Counted from the first letter of the stretch, positions 14,001 to 23,189 are shown. The stretch: 64,000 nt of DNA from Lawsonella clevelandensis (GCF_001293125.1 NZ_CP009312.1:1587447-1651446), one strand, 5' to 3'. The notes: generated by a model from the sequence alone, not told the origin. Numbers and translations: made by a program.

Positions 14001-14342
14001 AAGAAAGGCTCGAAGAAGAGCGGCAAAGACGTGCGTCCCACGCAGGCGTCCACTCCAGCACGCGATGCTGAGTTTGTCCTACCGGCGGAGAATGCCTCGT
14101 CATCCCTGCCGTCGGTAGTCGAGGTAGCGGTCTCGGAGACTGCAACTCCTCGCAAGCGCCGCGGAGCACGTCGTGCCACCCAGGCCGCCGGATCGGCTAC
14201 CGCACATGCGGAACCAGCGGCTCCGGCTGAGAGAAAAGAAGTGGTCTCTGGTGTGCTGGCAGCTGCCCCGGTGGCCGTAAATACCAGTGTGGAGGAGAAG
14301 GCGCCACGACGCGCACGTCGCCGTGCCACCCGCTCTTCCTAG
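11028..14342 (+). CDS. rne: Ribonuclease E/G with IF2_N-like N-terminus
   Basis: Endoribonuclease for rRNA processing and mRNA turnover. GTG 11028 is chosen over the in-frame GTG 10983 because AAGGAG (11017-11022) is spaced 5 bases from it; this gives about 1104 residues. Order of parts: an IF2_N-like module at about 15-45 (IRVHVLAKRLGMASKDLIAA), acidic then Arg/Gly-rich disordered stretches (RRRRRRGRRGRGRG near 185-200, another RRRRRR near 285), the S1-like RNA-binding region around 405, catalytic Asp residues in VIDVNTGKF near 672 and IIDFIDM near 716, the zinc link CPHCSGTGY near 774, and a 300-residue low-complexity tail with further Arg clusters. Actinobacterial RNase E proteins carry disordered arms on both sides of the catalytic core. 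Confidence 0.94.
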   Translation: MLPESTTVEAVLADLPQKIRVHVLAKRLGMASKDLIAALAQHGVTVTSAQSSVTSDVAAQFVATLLADTPAELVAADAATATASDPERPVPSQDDTAESASAAASPFMNPFTAVEHAEPMTAPLPQDPFSTGAVANPFAVNAMLQATAPIVVTAQDMGRDEDDEEDAADQEENDSRQSDDEGSPSARRRRRRGRRGRGRGRGDDSDTSEDSAEGTHRDADTTDRTDNTTQSGSKSGQAGNKKKQQKQTSPVEAEENATTTTAAEDTEAAAEGGEDTSSTHRRRRRRRRSDVDTDDSTQGDPPNTVVHERGSTRRRRTSSSDEVQGISGSTRLEAKRQRRREGRDNARNRIPVLSEAEFLARRESVERTMVVREKERSDHPGVTTQVGVLEDNILVEHFVTSDTQASMVGNIYLGRVQNVLPSMEAAFIDIGRGRNAVLYAGEVNWAAAGLGGKSRKIEQALSTGDMVVVQVSKDPIAHKGARLTTQISMAGRYLVYVPDGSSAGISRKLPDTERKRLKGILKNIVPGDAGVIIRTAAEDASEEDLKRDIDMLHEQWLSVQQAAEEAQQKADGKARTLHEEPTMLVKVVRDLFNDDFKKLVVEGERAWGTITDYVQKVAPQLEQRVERWENTGVDVFQAYRVDEQLAKALDRKVWLPSGGTLVIDRTEAMTVIDVNTGKFTGSGGNLEETVTRNNLEAAEEIVRQLRLRDIGGIVIIDFIDMVLESNRDLVLRRLREALGRDRTRHQVSEVTSLGLVQLTRKRLGTGLLEAFSKPCPHCSGTGYILQEDPVESITSGNNAEDLRGGRRRKGRNAEKNEAAKGGKSKDKNSADKEASSKGSDGGKDHQGPNPSEHPMMKAMGRKKDDDSSAATGTTPKVTVDASSQESISSESSEQNSQQAAPVNAEKGAATSAETVDNGFAVDTADESGEPTARRRRRRGRRHGTGPDQQNDEADLAAEGEDAEVATPLESTDSAETTADRSQGEHSGKKSGKKGSKKSGKDVRPTQASTPARDAEFVLPAENASSSLPSVVEVAVSETATPRKRRGARRATQAAGSATAHAEPAAPAERKEVVSGVLAAAPVAVNTSVEEKAPRRARRRATRSS

Positions 14343-14376
14343 TCAGTTTGATTTCCGCCTGTTAAAACGAGTAATC

Positions 14377-14407
14377 TTGACAGGTCGCCATTCAACGGGT
14401 GAATACT
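14377..14407 (+). promoter_or_regulatory. Candidate promoter of rplU-rpmA
   Basis: TTGACA (14377-14382) is a perfect -35 hexamer. AATACT (14402-14407) is a weak -10 at 19-base spacing. It lies 140 bases before rplU in the 207-base gap after rne. The remaining leader could hold an L21-type autoregulatory structure, which I cannot confirm. Confidence 0.4.
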
Positions 14408-14549
14408 CGCGTCAACAGCTGCTCTGATGCACTATTGGAGCGCACTGTGAGAATGTAGAAACTCTCCCGCCAATGGCAAGAAACTAGTCCAGTCGAATGA
14501 CCATCCGGTTGTTCGAGAAGAAACAACACTTTTAAGGGGACGCCCTCCG

Positions 14550-14846
14550 ATGTACGCGATCGTCAAGACCGGCGGAAAGCAGTACAAGGTTGCCGAAGGT
14601 GACCTCGTCAAGGTCGAGAAGATCGAGGGAGAGCCGGGCACTGCGGTCTCGCTTTCCCCGGTCCTCGTCGTTGATGGCTCTACCGTAACTTCGGATGTTG
14701 ACAACATCTCCGTGGCTGCTGAAATTGTTGAGCAGACCAAGGGGCCGAAGATTCGCATCCGTAAATTCAAGAACAAGACCGGTTACCAGAAGCGCCAGGG
14801 TCATCGTCAGCCGCTTACCGTGCTGAAGATTACCGGCATCAAGTAA
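14550..14846 (+). CDS. rplU: 50S ribosomal protein L21
   Basis: Large-subunit protein binding 23S rRNA. 98 residues, close to the usual 100-105. It starts with the family hallmark [14 protein letters not shown] and ends in the basic [21 protein letters not shown] region that contacts rRNA. The ribosome-binding site AAGGGGA (14534-14540) is 9 bases from ATG 14550. It forms an operon with rpmA 27 bases downstream. Confidence 0.98.
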   Translation: MYAIVKTGGKQYKVAEGDLVKVEKIEGEPGTAVSLSPVLVVDGSTVTSDVDNISVAAEIVEQTKGPKIRIRKFKNKTGYQKRQGHRQPLTVLKITGIK

Positions 14847-14873
14847 CACCGAAATTCCTCTAAGGAGAAGCAA

Positions 14874-15137
14874 ATGGCACATAAGAAAGGTGCATCTAGC
14901 TCGCGTAACGGTCGCGACTCTAATGCCCAGCGCCTCGGTGTGAAGCGCTTCGGTGGCCAGCTCGTCAACGCGGGCGAGATCCTGGTCCGCCAGCGCGGCA
15001 CCCACTTCCACCCCGGCGTCAACGTCGGACGTGGCAAGGACGACACCCTCTTCGCTCTCGCTACAGGCGCCGTTGAATTCGGCACCAAGCGTGGCCGTCA
15101 GACGGTAAATATCGTTCCTGCTGAGGCAGAGGCCTAA
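14874..15137 (+). CDS. rpmA: 50S ribosomal protein L27
   Basis: Large-subunit protein whose N-terminal tail reaches the peptidyl-transferase centre. 87 residues, beginning [16 protein letters not shown] and containing GVKRFGGQ and [11 protein letters not shown], the standard L27 sequence. AAGGAGAAGCAA lies directly before ATG 14874. There is no cleavable N-terminal extension of the Firmicute type. Followed by the terminator at 15164-15199 and then obgE. Confidence 0.98.
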   Translation: MAHKKGASSSRNGRDSNAQRLGVKRFGGQLVNAGEILVRQRGTHFHPGVNVGRGKDDTLFALATGAVEFGTKRGRQTVNIVPAEAEA

Positions 15138-15163
15138 TAAACCTCACCACATCTTTTTTAACA

Positions 15164-15199
15164 GGGGCGGGCTGGGCAACAACACCCAAGCCCGCCCTT
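15164..15199 (+). terminator. Hairpin after rpmA
   Basis: GGGCGGGCT (15165-15173) pairs with AGCCCGCCC (15189-15197), and the stem is extended by GGG/CCC with one bulged base around a short loop. There is no clear T-run on the 3' side, so it may be a partial terminator before obgE. Confidence 0.55.
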
Positions 15200-15249
15200 G
15201 CTGTATATCTCAAGAGAGACGCTTAACCACCCACACAACGGAGAAGACG

Positions 15250-16725
15250 ATGGCACGCTTCATCGACCGAGTAACCCTTCATGTCACCGCCGGCCACGGC
15301 GGCCACGGTTGTGCCTCCGTCCACCGTGAAAAGTTTAAGCCGCTCGGTGGGCCAGACGGTGGAAACGGGGGACGCGGTGGCGACGTTGTCCTCGTCGTTG
15401 ATCCCCAAGTTCATACCCTCCTTGACTTCCACTTCAGCCCGCACGCAAAAGCGGGAAAAGGCCAGCCGGGCATGGGTTCTCATCGCAACGGGGCGCAGGG
15501 CGCCGACCTCGTTCTCAAAGTTCCGGACGGAACAGTCGTCACCACGCCGGAAGGCGAGCTGCTGGCCGACCTTACCGGTGCCGGAACCGAGTTCATTGTC
15601 GCCAAGGGCGGCAACGGTGGGCTAGGCAACGCCGCCTTGATCTCCAAAACCCGCAAAGCTCCCGGTTTTGCCCTCTTGGGTGAAGAAGGCGAAAGCTGCG
15701 ACGTGGTACTTGAACTGAAATCCGTGGCCGATGTGGGGCTGGTGGGTTTTCCCTCGGCCGGTAAATCGTCACTTATTAGTGTGCTTTCCGCCGCCAAGCC
15801 GAAGATCGCCGACTATCCCTTCACCACCCTGCAGCCGAACTTGGGGGTAGTGACGGCGGGCGACATTACCTACACCATTGCTGATGTGCCCGGCCTGATC
15901 CCCGGTGCCGCCGAAGGGCGCGGTCTGGGGCTCGACTTCCTCCGCCATATCGAGCGCACTGCCGTGCTTGCCCATGTTGTCGACTGTGCCACCTTGGACC
16001 CTGGACGAGACCCGGTGAGTGACGTGGATGCGGTGGAAGCCGAATTGGCCGCCTATCAACCTGCCCTCGAAGGTGACATGGGGTTGGGGGATCTGGCCGA
16101 CCGCCCCCGCATCGTCGTTCTCAATAAGGTCGACGTTCCCGAGGCAAAAGAGCTTGCCGAGTTCGTTAAGGATGAGTTCAGTGCGCGCGGCTGGCCTGTC
16201 TTCGCGATTTCCGCGGTGAGCCGAGAAGGGCTGAAGGAACTCTCCTTCGCCCTCGCCGAAATGGTCCATACCTATCGTGACGAGCATCCGGTAGAGCAGG
16301 AGAAGCGCGTCTACGTACGTCCGCAGATGAAGGAAGACGATAGTTTCCGTATCCTCCACGACCCAGAAATTCCGGGTGGGTTCATTGTGGACGGCGTGAA
16401 GCCCGCCCGCTGGGTGGCGCAAACTGCTTTCGATAACGACGAGGCAGTGGGATTCCTTGCGGACCGGTTGGCGAAGTTGGGTGTGGAAGAGGCGCTGGCG
16501 GAAGCTGGTGCAGTTCCAGGTAGTGCCGTCACTATTGGGGATGTGTGCTTCGACTGGGAGCCCAGCACCCTCGCCGGTGTCGACATGACGCCCACTGGTC
16601 GTGGCACCGACGTTCGCCTGGACCACAATACGCGAGTGAGTGCGAAGGAACGTCGCCACGCGAAGCGTATCCGCCACGGTCTTGCCGATGAAGACTCCGA
16701 TATGAATGACGAAAGTACCTGGTAG
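15250..16725 (+). CDS. obgE: GTPase Obg (CgtA)
   Basis: Essential GTPase in 50S ribosome assembly and stress control. 491 residues in three parts: the glycine-rich Obg fold (1-160, with [16 protein letters not shown] and [10 protein letters not shown]), the G domain (P-loop GFPSAGKSS near 165, G3 [10 protein letters not shown]4 NKVD near 291) and the C-terminal OCT domain (about 350-430) with a charged tail. ATG 15250 follows GGAGAAGACG. Its 3' end lies next to, or overlaps, the proB start, so the two are probably co-transcribed. Confidence 0.97.
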   Translation: MARFIDRVTLHVTAGHGGHGCASVHREKFKPLGGPDGGNGGRGGDVVLVVDPQVHTLLDFHFSPHAKAGKGQPGMGSHRNGAQGADLVLKVPDGTVVTTPEGELLADLTGAGTEFIVAKGGNGGLGNAALISKTRKAPGFALLGEEGESCDVVLELKSVADVGLVGFPSAGKSSLISVLSAAKPKIADYPFTTLQPNLGVVTAGDITYTIADVPGLIPGAAEGRGLGLDFLRHIERTAVLAHVVDCATLDPGRDPVSDVDAVEAELAAYQPALEGDMGLGDLADRPRIVVLNKVDVPEAKELAEFVKDEFSARGWPVFAISAVSREGLKELSFALAEMVHTYRDEHPVEQEKRVYVRPQMKEDDSFRILHDPEIPGGFIVDGVKPARWVAQTAFDNDEAVGFLADRLAKLGVEEALAEAGAVPGSAVTIGDVCFDWEPSTLAGVDMTPTGRGTDVRLDHNTRVSAKERRHAKRIRHGLADEDSDMNDESTW

Positions 16726-16732
16726 AAAAAGA

Positions 16733-17902
16733 ATGTCCGGTTCGCAGTCCGTACCCCAGCAGGATTCTTCCCCCTTAGCCGCTGCCGCGCAGCCACGTGT
16801 GCCGTCCTCACCCACTCGGGAGGCAATTCGCACAGCCCGTCGTGTGGTCGTCAAAATTGGATCCTCATCTATCTCCCATCCCGATGGCGGGTTAGATCGT
16901 GCCAAGCTCGACAAATTGGCGACGGTGCTGGAGGAGCGTATGTGTGCTGGATCCGATGTTTTCGTGGTTTCGTCGGGTGCAATCTCTGCCGGTATTACCC
17001 CTCTGAAGCTGCATAAGCGCCCTCGGGACATCGCCACCAAGCAGGCTGCTGCTGCGGTTGGTCAGGTGGAACTTGCGAAGGCGTGGGGGGAGTCCTTTGA
17101 TCGCTATGGGCGCACGGTGGCGCAGGTGCTGTTGACCGCGAGTGACTTGGGGAAGCGCGATCGGGCCCGGAATGCCCAGAATACTCTGGACCGAATCCGG
17201 CTGCTGCATGGTGTACCCATTATCAACGAAAACGACACTGTTGCGACGGACGAGATTCGTTTCGGCGACAATGATCGGCTTGCTGCTTTGGTGGCGCATC
17301 TAGTGTCTGCTGACGCCTTGATTCTGTTGTCTGACGTGGATGGTCTCTATGATTCCGATCCTCGCCAAGGTAATGCCACCTTTATCCCTGAGGTTGCCCA
17401 TCCTGCTGTTATCGATGGTGTGGAAGCAGGCGACGGAGGTGCGCTGGGTACGGGTGGAATGGCCTCTAAACTTTCTTCTGCGCTCCTGGCAGCCGATGCT
17501 GGAGTTCCCGTTCTGTTGGCGGCATCTTATGAGGCTGATGCTGCACTCCGGGATGCTTCTGTGGGGACGGTTTTTATGGCGCGGCCGAAGCGTATGACCG
17601 CCAAGAAGTTCTGGGTGCGGTACTCCGCGGACAACGCAGGTACCCTCATTGTGGACGAGGGGGCAGCTGCGGCAGTGCGGAGGCGACGTAGTTTGCTGGC
17701 CGCTGGGGTGGTGACCGGGGAAGGCGATTTCCATGGTGGGGATGTGGTGGAAGTGCGAACCCGGGAGGGGGAGCTGGTCGGGCGCGGCATTGTGTCCTAT
17801 GCGGCAGGGGAGATGGAGTTCATGTACCGCATGAGTACAGATGAGCTTCCTAAAGATATGCACGCCCCTGTCATTCATGCGGACGATCTAGTGCTGGTCT
17901 AA
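16733..17902 (+). CDS. proB: Glutamate 5-kinase
   Basis: First step of proline synthesis: phosphorylates the gamma carboxyl of glutamate. About 389 residues: an amino-acid-kinase domain starting [13 protein letters not shown], with [15 protein letters not shown] and [13 protein letters not shown] motifs, then a C-terminal PUA domain (from about residue 280). I place the start at ATG 16733, seven bases after the obgE stop. An in-frame ATG at 16706 inside obgE would add nine residues, and neither has a strong ribosome-binding site. The partner enzyme proA is 5.5 kb downstream, split off by the phosphoesterase/YibE insert. Confidence 0.95.
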   Translation: MSGSQSVPQQDSSPLAAAAQPRVPSSPTREAIRTARRVVVKIGSSSISHPDGGLDRAKLDKLATVLEERMCAGSDVFVVSSGAISAGITPLKLHKRPRDIATKQAAAAVGQVELAKAWGESFDRYGRTVAQVLLTASDLGKRDRARNAQNTLDRIRLLHGVPIINENDTVATDEIRFGDNDRLAALVAHLVSADALILLSDVDGLYDSDPRQGNATFIPEVAHPAVIDGVEAGDGGALGTGGMASKLSSALLAADAGVPVLLAASYEADAALRDASVGTVFMARPKRMTAKKFWVRYSADNAGTLIVDEGAAAAVRRRRSLLAAGVVTGEGDFHGGDVVEVRTREGELVGRGIVSYAAGEMEFMYRMSTDELPKDMHAPVIHADDLVLV

Positions 17903-18041
17903 GAAGTGGCCCGGAGAGGGTCCGGAGACCGCTTGTGGTCACATGTCCAGTGTTTGTATGAATAGTCTATGAATTCATGGTGCCCCAGCGGTAGGTTACT
18001 GATGAAAATTAAGTGATCTACCAGGTGTTTTTTGCACATAC

Positions 18042-18060
18042 GGTAGTCATCAGGACTACC
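18042..18060 (+). promoter_or_regulatory. Hairpin abutting the start of the first phosphoesterase gene
   Basis: GGTAGTC (18042-18048) and GACTACC (18054-18060) form a perfect 7-bp stem with a 5-nt loop, ending three bases before ATG 18064, where a ribosome-binding site would be expected. No clear Shine-Dalgarno exists there. It could limit translation or be an operator. Confidence 0.4.
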
Positions 18061-18063
18061 TTC

Positions 18064-19485
18064 ATGAGTATGAGCGAAACCACAACTTCCCCGATTACTC
18101 GCCGGTCCTTCTTAACTGGTTCAGCTGCCCTCGGTCTAGGGGTAGCCACAAGTCTCACTCTTCCCGGCCCGCAGGCCTCCGCCGCCACCGTCAACGACGC
18201 CCTCATCCCTGCCGCGCCCAAAGCAGCTGCGGGAGACAGTGTGACCGTCACCGACCTCGAAGTCATGACCGTCACCCCCACCAGTATCACCTTCTCCTGG
18301 AGCACCTTCAAAGAGCCCCACACCGACCACGTCCTCCCCAACGAGCGCGTCGCCTCCGACGGCGAAGTCTGGCTCGCCCGCTCCGATGTCAAGCAACCCC
18401 TCCGCTGCGTCCACAAGTCCTACTCCAAGTCCGGCTTCCACTACGTCACCATCCGCGGCCTCAAACCCAACACCATGTACCGCTTCGAATGCCGCTCCTT
18501 CGGAAAGAAAGCCGAACCCGGACTCTGGTTCACCAACATCTTCAACGAACCCGAAGTCACCGGAATCCTTACCACCCTCGCCCAGCCCACCGGTAAATAC
18601 ATTCAGACCGTGGCCATCGCCAACGACATTCACCTTGGCAAGAGCGGCGACTCCATCAACTCCACCCCCTGGTCGGAAATCATGGTCTCCACCATGCTCG
18701 CCGAAGTGAAACGCCGCGGCATCCCCCATATCTTTATCAACGGTGACCTTTGCGACCACGGCAAACTCGAAGAAGCTAAGGATCTCAAGCGCATCCTCTC
18801 CGCCTTCGGCGACTACCAGAAGGACTATTACATGGTCCGCGGTAACCACGACGGCTTCGGAATGCCCACCCCCACTTCCTTCGACCCCATTCAAGCCGTC
18901 TTCCCCAAGCACAAGCTCCAAACCTGCTGGACCATGGACTACGGCAAACTCCGCGTCCTCGGTATCGACTCCTCCTGGCCTATGACCAACAGCGGCTTTA
19001 TCACCGATAAGCAACTGAAAGACATCGAACGGATCCTCATGCAGGATCCGCAACGCCCGACCCTCGTCATGGCCCACCACCCCGTCACCGAAGATGCAGC
19101 CCGCAACACCGTCGGCTGGCGCCCCTTCATCCTCGACAAGGATGACTCCCTGCGCCTCCAGCGCATCTTCCAAAAGGCACCTGGTGTATTCTTCATGGCT
19201 GCCGGCCACACTCACCGTGCGCACCGGGACGCCCCCGACCTACCCGGTGGCCCCCAGTTTGCCCAGTTCTGTGCCAGCACCCCGTTCCCCGGCGGATTCA
19301 CCCTCATGGACATCTACGAAGGTGGCTACACCGTCACCTTCCACCGTGCTCCCACCGCACAAGCCCTCCAGCAGGTAGCACTAAGCCGCTACAAACAGTC
19401 CCTCGGCTACTACGGGGAGTACACCATCTCCCGCATGCACGACCGCTGCTTCACGGTAAAACGCGACATGTCTGCGCTACGCTAA
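18064..19485 (+). CDS. Tat-exported calcineurin-like metallophosphoesterase (full-length copy)
   Basis: Predicted secreted phosphoesterase of 473 residues. Tat signal: TRRSFL at 12-17, a hydrophobic stretch and an ASA cleavage site near residue 40. A fibronectin/purple-acid-phosphatase-like N-terminal domain (about 55-180) precedes the catalytic fold, whose dimetal ligands are all visible: Asp188 and His190 (NDIHLG), Asp228 (GDLCDH), Asn261-His262 (GNHD), His338-339 (AHHP) and His382/His384 (GHTH). The start is ATG 18064 (another ATG at 18070). Substrate unknown; phosphate scavenging or cell-wall phosphodiester cleavage are possibilities. A near-duplicate follows at 19664. Confidence 0.85.
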   Translation: MSMSETTTSPITRRSFLTGSAALGLGVATSLTLPGPQASAATVNDALIPAAPKAAAGDSVTVTDLEVMTVTPTSITFSWSTFKEPHTDHVLPNERVASDGEVWLARSDVKQPLRCVHKSYSKSGFHYVTIRGLKPNTMYRFECRSFGKKAEPGLWFTNIFNEPEVTGILTTLAQPTGKYIQTVAIANDIHLGKSGDSINSTPWSEIMVSTMLAEVKRRGIPHIFINGDLCDHGKLEEAKDLKRILSAFGDYQKDYYMVRGNHDGFGMPTPTSFDPIQAVFPKHKLQTCWTMDYGKLRVLGIDSSWPMTNSGFITDKQLKDIERILMQDPQRPTLVMAHHPVTEDAARNTVGWRPFILDKDDSLRLQRIFQKAPGVFFMAAGHTHRAHRDAPDLPGGPQFAQFCASTPFPGGFTLMDIYEGGYTVTFHRAPTAQALQQVALSRYKQSLGYYGEYTISRMHDRCFTVKRDMSALR

Positions 19486-19520
19486 TCTCACTCAGACACC
19501 TCGACCCCGTCTGACCCAGC

Positions 19521-19566
19521 ACACCCGTCACTCCGACTGCTGCCATCTGCAGAGGATGACGGGTGT
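19521..19566 (+). terminator. Inverted repeat between the phosphoesterase copies
   Basis: Perfect 10-bp arms ACACCCGTCA (19521-19530) and TGACGGGTGT (19557-19566) with a 26-nt loop that itself contains CTGC/GCAG. There is no T-run. Position 35 bases after the first copy's stop suggests a terminator-like role. Confidence 0.45.
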
Positions 19567-19663
19567 CGGCGTATCTACCGGTGAGCAAGATTTCATACGG
19601 TTTCAACACCGCTGCAACTTTGCAGTTAAAGAGGCGTTACGTTGCCCCTTTACCGTGCCAGGT

Positions 19664-20737
19664 ATGAACGAGAATGCTCTGCCCAACCGTACTCTCACTC
19701 GCCGCTCTTTCCTCGCCGGAAGCGCCGCAGTGGGGCTAGGCGCCGCCACCGTCCTCACCGGGCCACGCGCATCCGCAGCCACCCCAGTTATCACCCCGCT
19801 ACCAGCTGCTCCCCGCATGACTTCCGGCGCCGACGCCACCGTTACCGACCTGGAAGTCATCACCGCTACCCCCACCAGCCTGGTGTTTAGCTGGACGACC
19901 TTTAAGACTCCCCGCACCGACCATCTCTATCCCAATGATCGCGTCGCATCCGACGGCGAGGTGTGGCTCGCGCGGGCAGACACCAAGGAACCCCTCCGCT
20001 GCGTCCACCGTGCCTACTCCAAGACCGGCTTCCACTACGTCACCATCCAAGGCCGCAAACCCAACACCCGGTACCGCTTCGAATGCCGCTCCCTCGGAAA
20101 GAAGGCCGAACCCGGCTTCTGGTGCACCAATATCTTCAACGAACCGGAAGTCACCGGCATTGTCTCCACTCTTGCCCAGCCCGCCGGCAAATTCATCCAC
20201 ACTGTCGCCGTTGCCAACGACATCCACATCGGTATGGAAGGTGCCGGAATCACCAAACAGCCCTGGTCTGAAGTAATGGTGGCGTCTATGCTCTCCGACC
20301 CGCAGCGCTCCACCCTGGTGCTGTCACACTTCCCGGTGACAGAAGAAGCTGCCCTCACCAACGCTGGCCAGCGTCCCTTCATCTACAACAAGAAGGACTC
20401 GCTGCGCCTGCAGCAGCTGTTTCAGAAAGCACCTGGTGTGTTCTTCATGGCTGCCGGCCACACTCACCGTGCGCACCGGGATGCCCCCGACCTGCCCGGT
20501 GGCCCCCAGTTTGCCCAGTTCTGTGCCAGCACCCCGTTCCCCGGTGGGTTCACGCTGTTTGACATCTACGAACGCGGCTACACCGTCACTTTCCACCGCA
20601 CGCCTACTGTGCAAGCACTGGCACAAACGGCATTCAACCGCTACGACAAGAGCTATGGCTTCTACGGTGAATACACTGTAAGCCGGATGCAGGATCGCTG
20701 CTTTACCGTGAAACGGGATATGTCCGCTCTGGCATAG
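19664..20737 (+). CDS. Tat-exported phosphoesterase paralogue lacking the catalytic core
   Basis: Duplicate of the preceding gene: same Tat signal type (TRRSFLAGS at 12-20), same N-terminal domain and the same C-terminal block from GVFFMAAGHTHRAHRD to RCFTVKRDMSAL. After residue 211, however, the sequence passes directly from ASMLS to DPQRSTLV. The corresponding stretch of the first copy (about 114 residues, holding GDLCD and GNHD) is absent without frame change. Asp186/His188, one His of the HHP motif (here SHFPV) and GHTH remain. So the protein is probably inactive as a dimetal phosphoesterase or has a new role. ATG 19664 is chosen because it starts directly before the Tat motif; there is no strong ribosome-binding site. 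Confidence 0.75.
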   Translation: MNENALPNRTLTRRSFLAGSAAVGLGAATVLTGPRASAATPVITPLPAAPRMTSGADATVTDLEVITATPTSLVFSWTTFKTPRTDHLYPNDRVASDGEVWLARADTKEPLRCVHRAYSKTGFHYVTIQGRKPNTRYRFECRSLGKKAEPGFWCTNIFNEPEVTGIVSTLAQPAGKFIHTVAVANDIHIGMEGAGITKQPWSEVMVASMLSDPQRSTLVLSHFPVTEEAALTNAGQRPFIYNKKDSLRLQQLFQKAPGVFFMAAGHTHRAHRDAPDLPGGPQFAQFCASTPFPGGFTLFDIYERGYTVTFHRTPTVQALAQTAFNRYDKSYGFYGEYTVSRMQDRCFTVKRDMSALA

Positions 20738-20790
20738 TGGCTACAATAGTGGGTATCTCTAGCGTCAACTGACGGGTAGGTACCTTCACT

Positions 20791-22617
20791 ATGGGAAAAC
20801 TCCGCCTAACGACGGCTGCTGAGAAAACGGTCACTATCGCGCTGGTGATATTTGGCCTTGCCGCCCTTATCGGCATGATTCTCATGTGGCCTTCAGGCAA
20901 GTCCGTGACGGTCGATGAAACCCTCAAACAGTCCATCGGCATGAACGACAGTCTGGTCTACGGGAAGGCTCTGGAAGAAGGACAAACAGCCTGCGATAAC
21001 GTCCTCTTCGGACGTCCCATGAATGTGCAACCGCACTTTCCCGAAGGCTCTTCCTTCACCCCCACAGACGGGGCCAAGAAAGGCCAATGCCCCGGTATCG
21101 TCGTGGAGATTCGCACCGGCGAAAACGCGTCCCAGTTTGTTGTTCTCAATAACCGTGTGGTGGGCGACTCCGTCATGGTGAAACCAGGCGACCATATCCG
21201 CATGGCGCAAGACAAATCTGCGGGAAACACCCGCTACGTGTTTGAGGACATGGATCGGCGTACCTCCCTGGCCATCTGGCTGGGGGTGACTGTTCTCATC
21301 GTGCTACTCGCCGGCTCGTGGAAAGGACTGCGAGCCGTCATCGGTGTCATCGTCACCCTGGCAGTAGTGGTGCTGTGGATGCTGCCCTCTATCCTCTCTG
21401 GTCACCCCGTTATCCCCGTTGCCGTATGCGGTTCCTGCCTCGTACTCTTCCTCGTGATGTTCTTCGTCCACGGGTTTAGCTGGAAAACTGCCTCGGCGCT
21501 ACTGGGCACTCTAATATCCCTCTTGGGTGCCGTCACCATGAGTCAATTGGCAGTGCAGACGGCACACATCACCGGGATGTCAGAAGGACAAAACGTTACC
21601 ATGCAGATGTACATGGGACAGCTGCCAGTTGTGGGTCTCGTCATTGCCGGATTCATCATCGGCACCATCGGTGTGCTCAACGACGTCACCATCAGCCAAG
21701 CAGCCACCGTATACGAGCTGGCAAAAATGGACCCCACTGCATCTGCCAGCCGCGTCTTCAGCGGAGCTATGCGAGTGGGCCGTGACCATATCTCCTCCAT
21801 GCTCTATACTCTGGTGCTGGCCTACACCGGTTCGGTGCTGCCACTTCTCCTCCTCATCCAACAGTCCTCCCGTGGTATGTGGGAAGTCCTCAACGGTGAA
21901 GTAATTGCCGTGGAGATCCTCCGCTCGGTAGTTGGTGCTATTACCTTGGCGCTATCCTTCCCCCTCACCAACGCCATTGCTACCTGGCTGGCAGTTCCGC
22001 ACAAACACGGGCGGGAAGACGATGGCGCTCCTGTCACAGTAGGTGCCCTCATCAGATCAGCAGGAGAACACGACGACGAGCCGCTCTCGCGACCCATCCC
22101 CGCCCCCCAAGAATCCAGGGAAGAAGAAAATGTCGAAGCGGAGATCGTCCACCCCAATGGCGGAGGGTACCTGCGCCGAGATAACTACCATCGGCCTGCC
22201 GATCCGCAATCCCCTCCCATGGACTCGACCACCAGCGGCCGGGAACCGCACACGCCACCTACTGCCGGCCGCTATGCGCGTCCGAGTGAAGCAGCCCTCC
22301 CCACCGAACGCCAGCCCCGTCCCAACAACGGCTACCCGCGGCCACAGGGCGGATTTCAACGAGTCGGTGACGGCCACCTGGTAACCGGTGACGGCTACCT
22401 TACCAGCGGTGACCGCAGCCACGCCACCTACATGCCCCCCACCGTGACCTCGACAGGAGACGCCCCCACCATCTCCGACTACCAGCCGCGCCGCGCCCGA
22501 CCAGCGGGAACCGACAATGGTGTAGGCGACTACCACACCGCCGCAGACCGCTACCCCAGCGAAAATGACAGCGGGGGAGAGGAAGCACCTGCCCGGCACG
22601 GCCGGCACTCTCGCTAG
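20791..22617 (+). CDS. YibE/F-like multi-pass membrane protein with disordered tail
   Basis: 608 residues. One N-terminal membrane segment (about 14-33) is followed by an extracytoplasmic region of about 120 residues (with VVVEIRTGENASQFVV and VMVKPGDHIRM), then about seven membrane helices (150-400) with the YibE/F-type sequence IIGTIGVLNDVTISQAATVYEL and RVGRDHISSMLYTLVLAY. The last 200 residues are Pro/Arg/Gly-rich and disordered, with GDGHLVTGDGYLTSGDRS. The family has no firmly assigned function. TACAAT (20742-20747) upstream could be a -10 box, so the gene may have its own promoter after the phosphoesterases. Confidence 0.8.
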   Translation: MGKLRLTTAAEKTVTIALVIFGLAALIGMILMWPSGKSVTVDETLKQSIGMNDSLVYGKALEEGQTACDNVLFGRPMNVQPHFPEGSSFTPTDGAKKGQCPGIVVEIRTGENASQFVVLNNRVVGDSVMVKPGDHIRMAQDKSAGNTRYVFEDMDRRTSLAIWLGVTVLIVLLAGSWKGLRAVIGVIVTLAVVVLWMLPSILSGHPVIPVAVCGSCLVLFLVMFFVHGFSWKTASALLGTLISLLGAVTMSQLAVQTAHITGMSEGQNVTMQMYMGQLPVVGLVIAGFIIGTIGVLNDVTISQAATVYELAKMDPTASASRVFSGAMRVGRDHISSMLYTLVLAYTGSVLPLLLLIQQSSRGMWEVLNGEVIAVEILRSVVGAITLALSFPLTNAIATWLAVPHKHGREDDGAPVTVGALIRSAGEHDDEPLSRPIPAPQESREEENVEAEIVHPNGGGYLRRDNYHRPADPQSPPMDSTTSGREPHTPPTAGRYARPSEAALPTERQPRPNNGYPRPQGGFQRVGDGHLVTGDGYLTSGDRSHATYMPPTVTSTGDAPTISDYQPRRARPAGTDNGVGDYHTAADRYPSENDSGGEEAPARHGRHSR

Positions 22618-22655
22618 CAACCCACTACCGCCCTACCTCCACGGCGAAATCACCA

Positions 22656-23189
22656 CTAGCGGATGCACCAACTCTTTTCGGCGTAGCTGAAAGCGACCGG
22701 AATAGTAGCTACATCTTCTGGAAGTGGGGTACCCGGAAGCTCCTTCTGGTTGTAGCGAGTGGTGAGTGTACCTGCCGCAGTAGCGCCGTCCACCACCACA
22801 TGGTCGAGTGTAAGGCTCACCCAGGGCACACGCCCTTGCGCATTAGCCGCTGCACTTGAAAGCGGTGGAATATTTTCCAGCATTGCCGCAGCTCCAGCAC
22901 CTGAAGATGTTGTACAGAAGGCTTTTTGGACAAGATCCGCGCGCAACTGCGGATCTGCCGTCTGCAATCCCGCCTCCAGCTCGGAGACCACTTCTTTCAG
23001 CGCGGGGTCAATTGGTCCCGGAGGGTCCTCAGGCCGCACTACCAACCCAATAACGAGTGCGAGAGCCGCCAAGAACAGCACAGAAAAACTGGCGACCCGT
23101 CCTTCGCGTCGATTACCCCCAGACTGCTCCTCATCCCGCAAGGCGTCAGCGAGACCTTGCGGAACAGCATCCGAGATGGGTTCAGACAT
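22656..23189 (-). CDS. Membrane-anchored hypothetical protein
   Basis: 177 residues on the reverse strand, convergent with the YibE/F gene. A charged cytoplasmic N-terminus (about 30 residues, RDEEQSGGNRREGR), one membrane helix (about 32-51, FSVLFLAALALVIGLVV), then an extracytoplasmic domain with two cysteines (CTTSS and the C-terminal WCIR). The ribosome-binding site AGGTGA lies 4 bases before the ATG on the reverse strand, which supports the start. I do not recognise the family; the single-helix-plus-domain layout resembles small cell-envelope proteins. Confidence 0.7.
   Translation of the reverse strand: MSEPISDAVPQGLADALRDEEQSGGNRREGRVASFSVLFLAALALVIGLVVRPEDPPGPIDPALKEVVSELEAGLQTADPQLRADLVQKAFCTTSSGAGAAAMLENIPPLSSAAANAQGRVPWVSLTLDHVVVDGATAAGTLTTRYNQKELPGTPLPEDVATIPVAFSYAEKSWCIR

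Noticed and set aside
19556-19663. Longer N-terminus for the second phosphoesterase starting at 19556
   Set aside because: It would overlap the inverted repeat at 19521-19566 and place unrelated residues before a Tat signal, which must be N-terminal.
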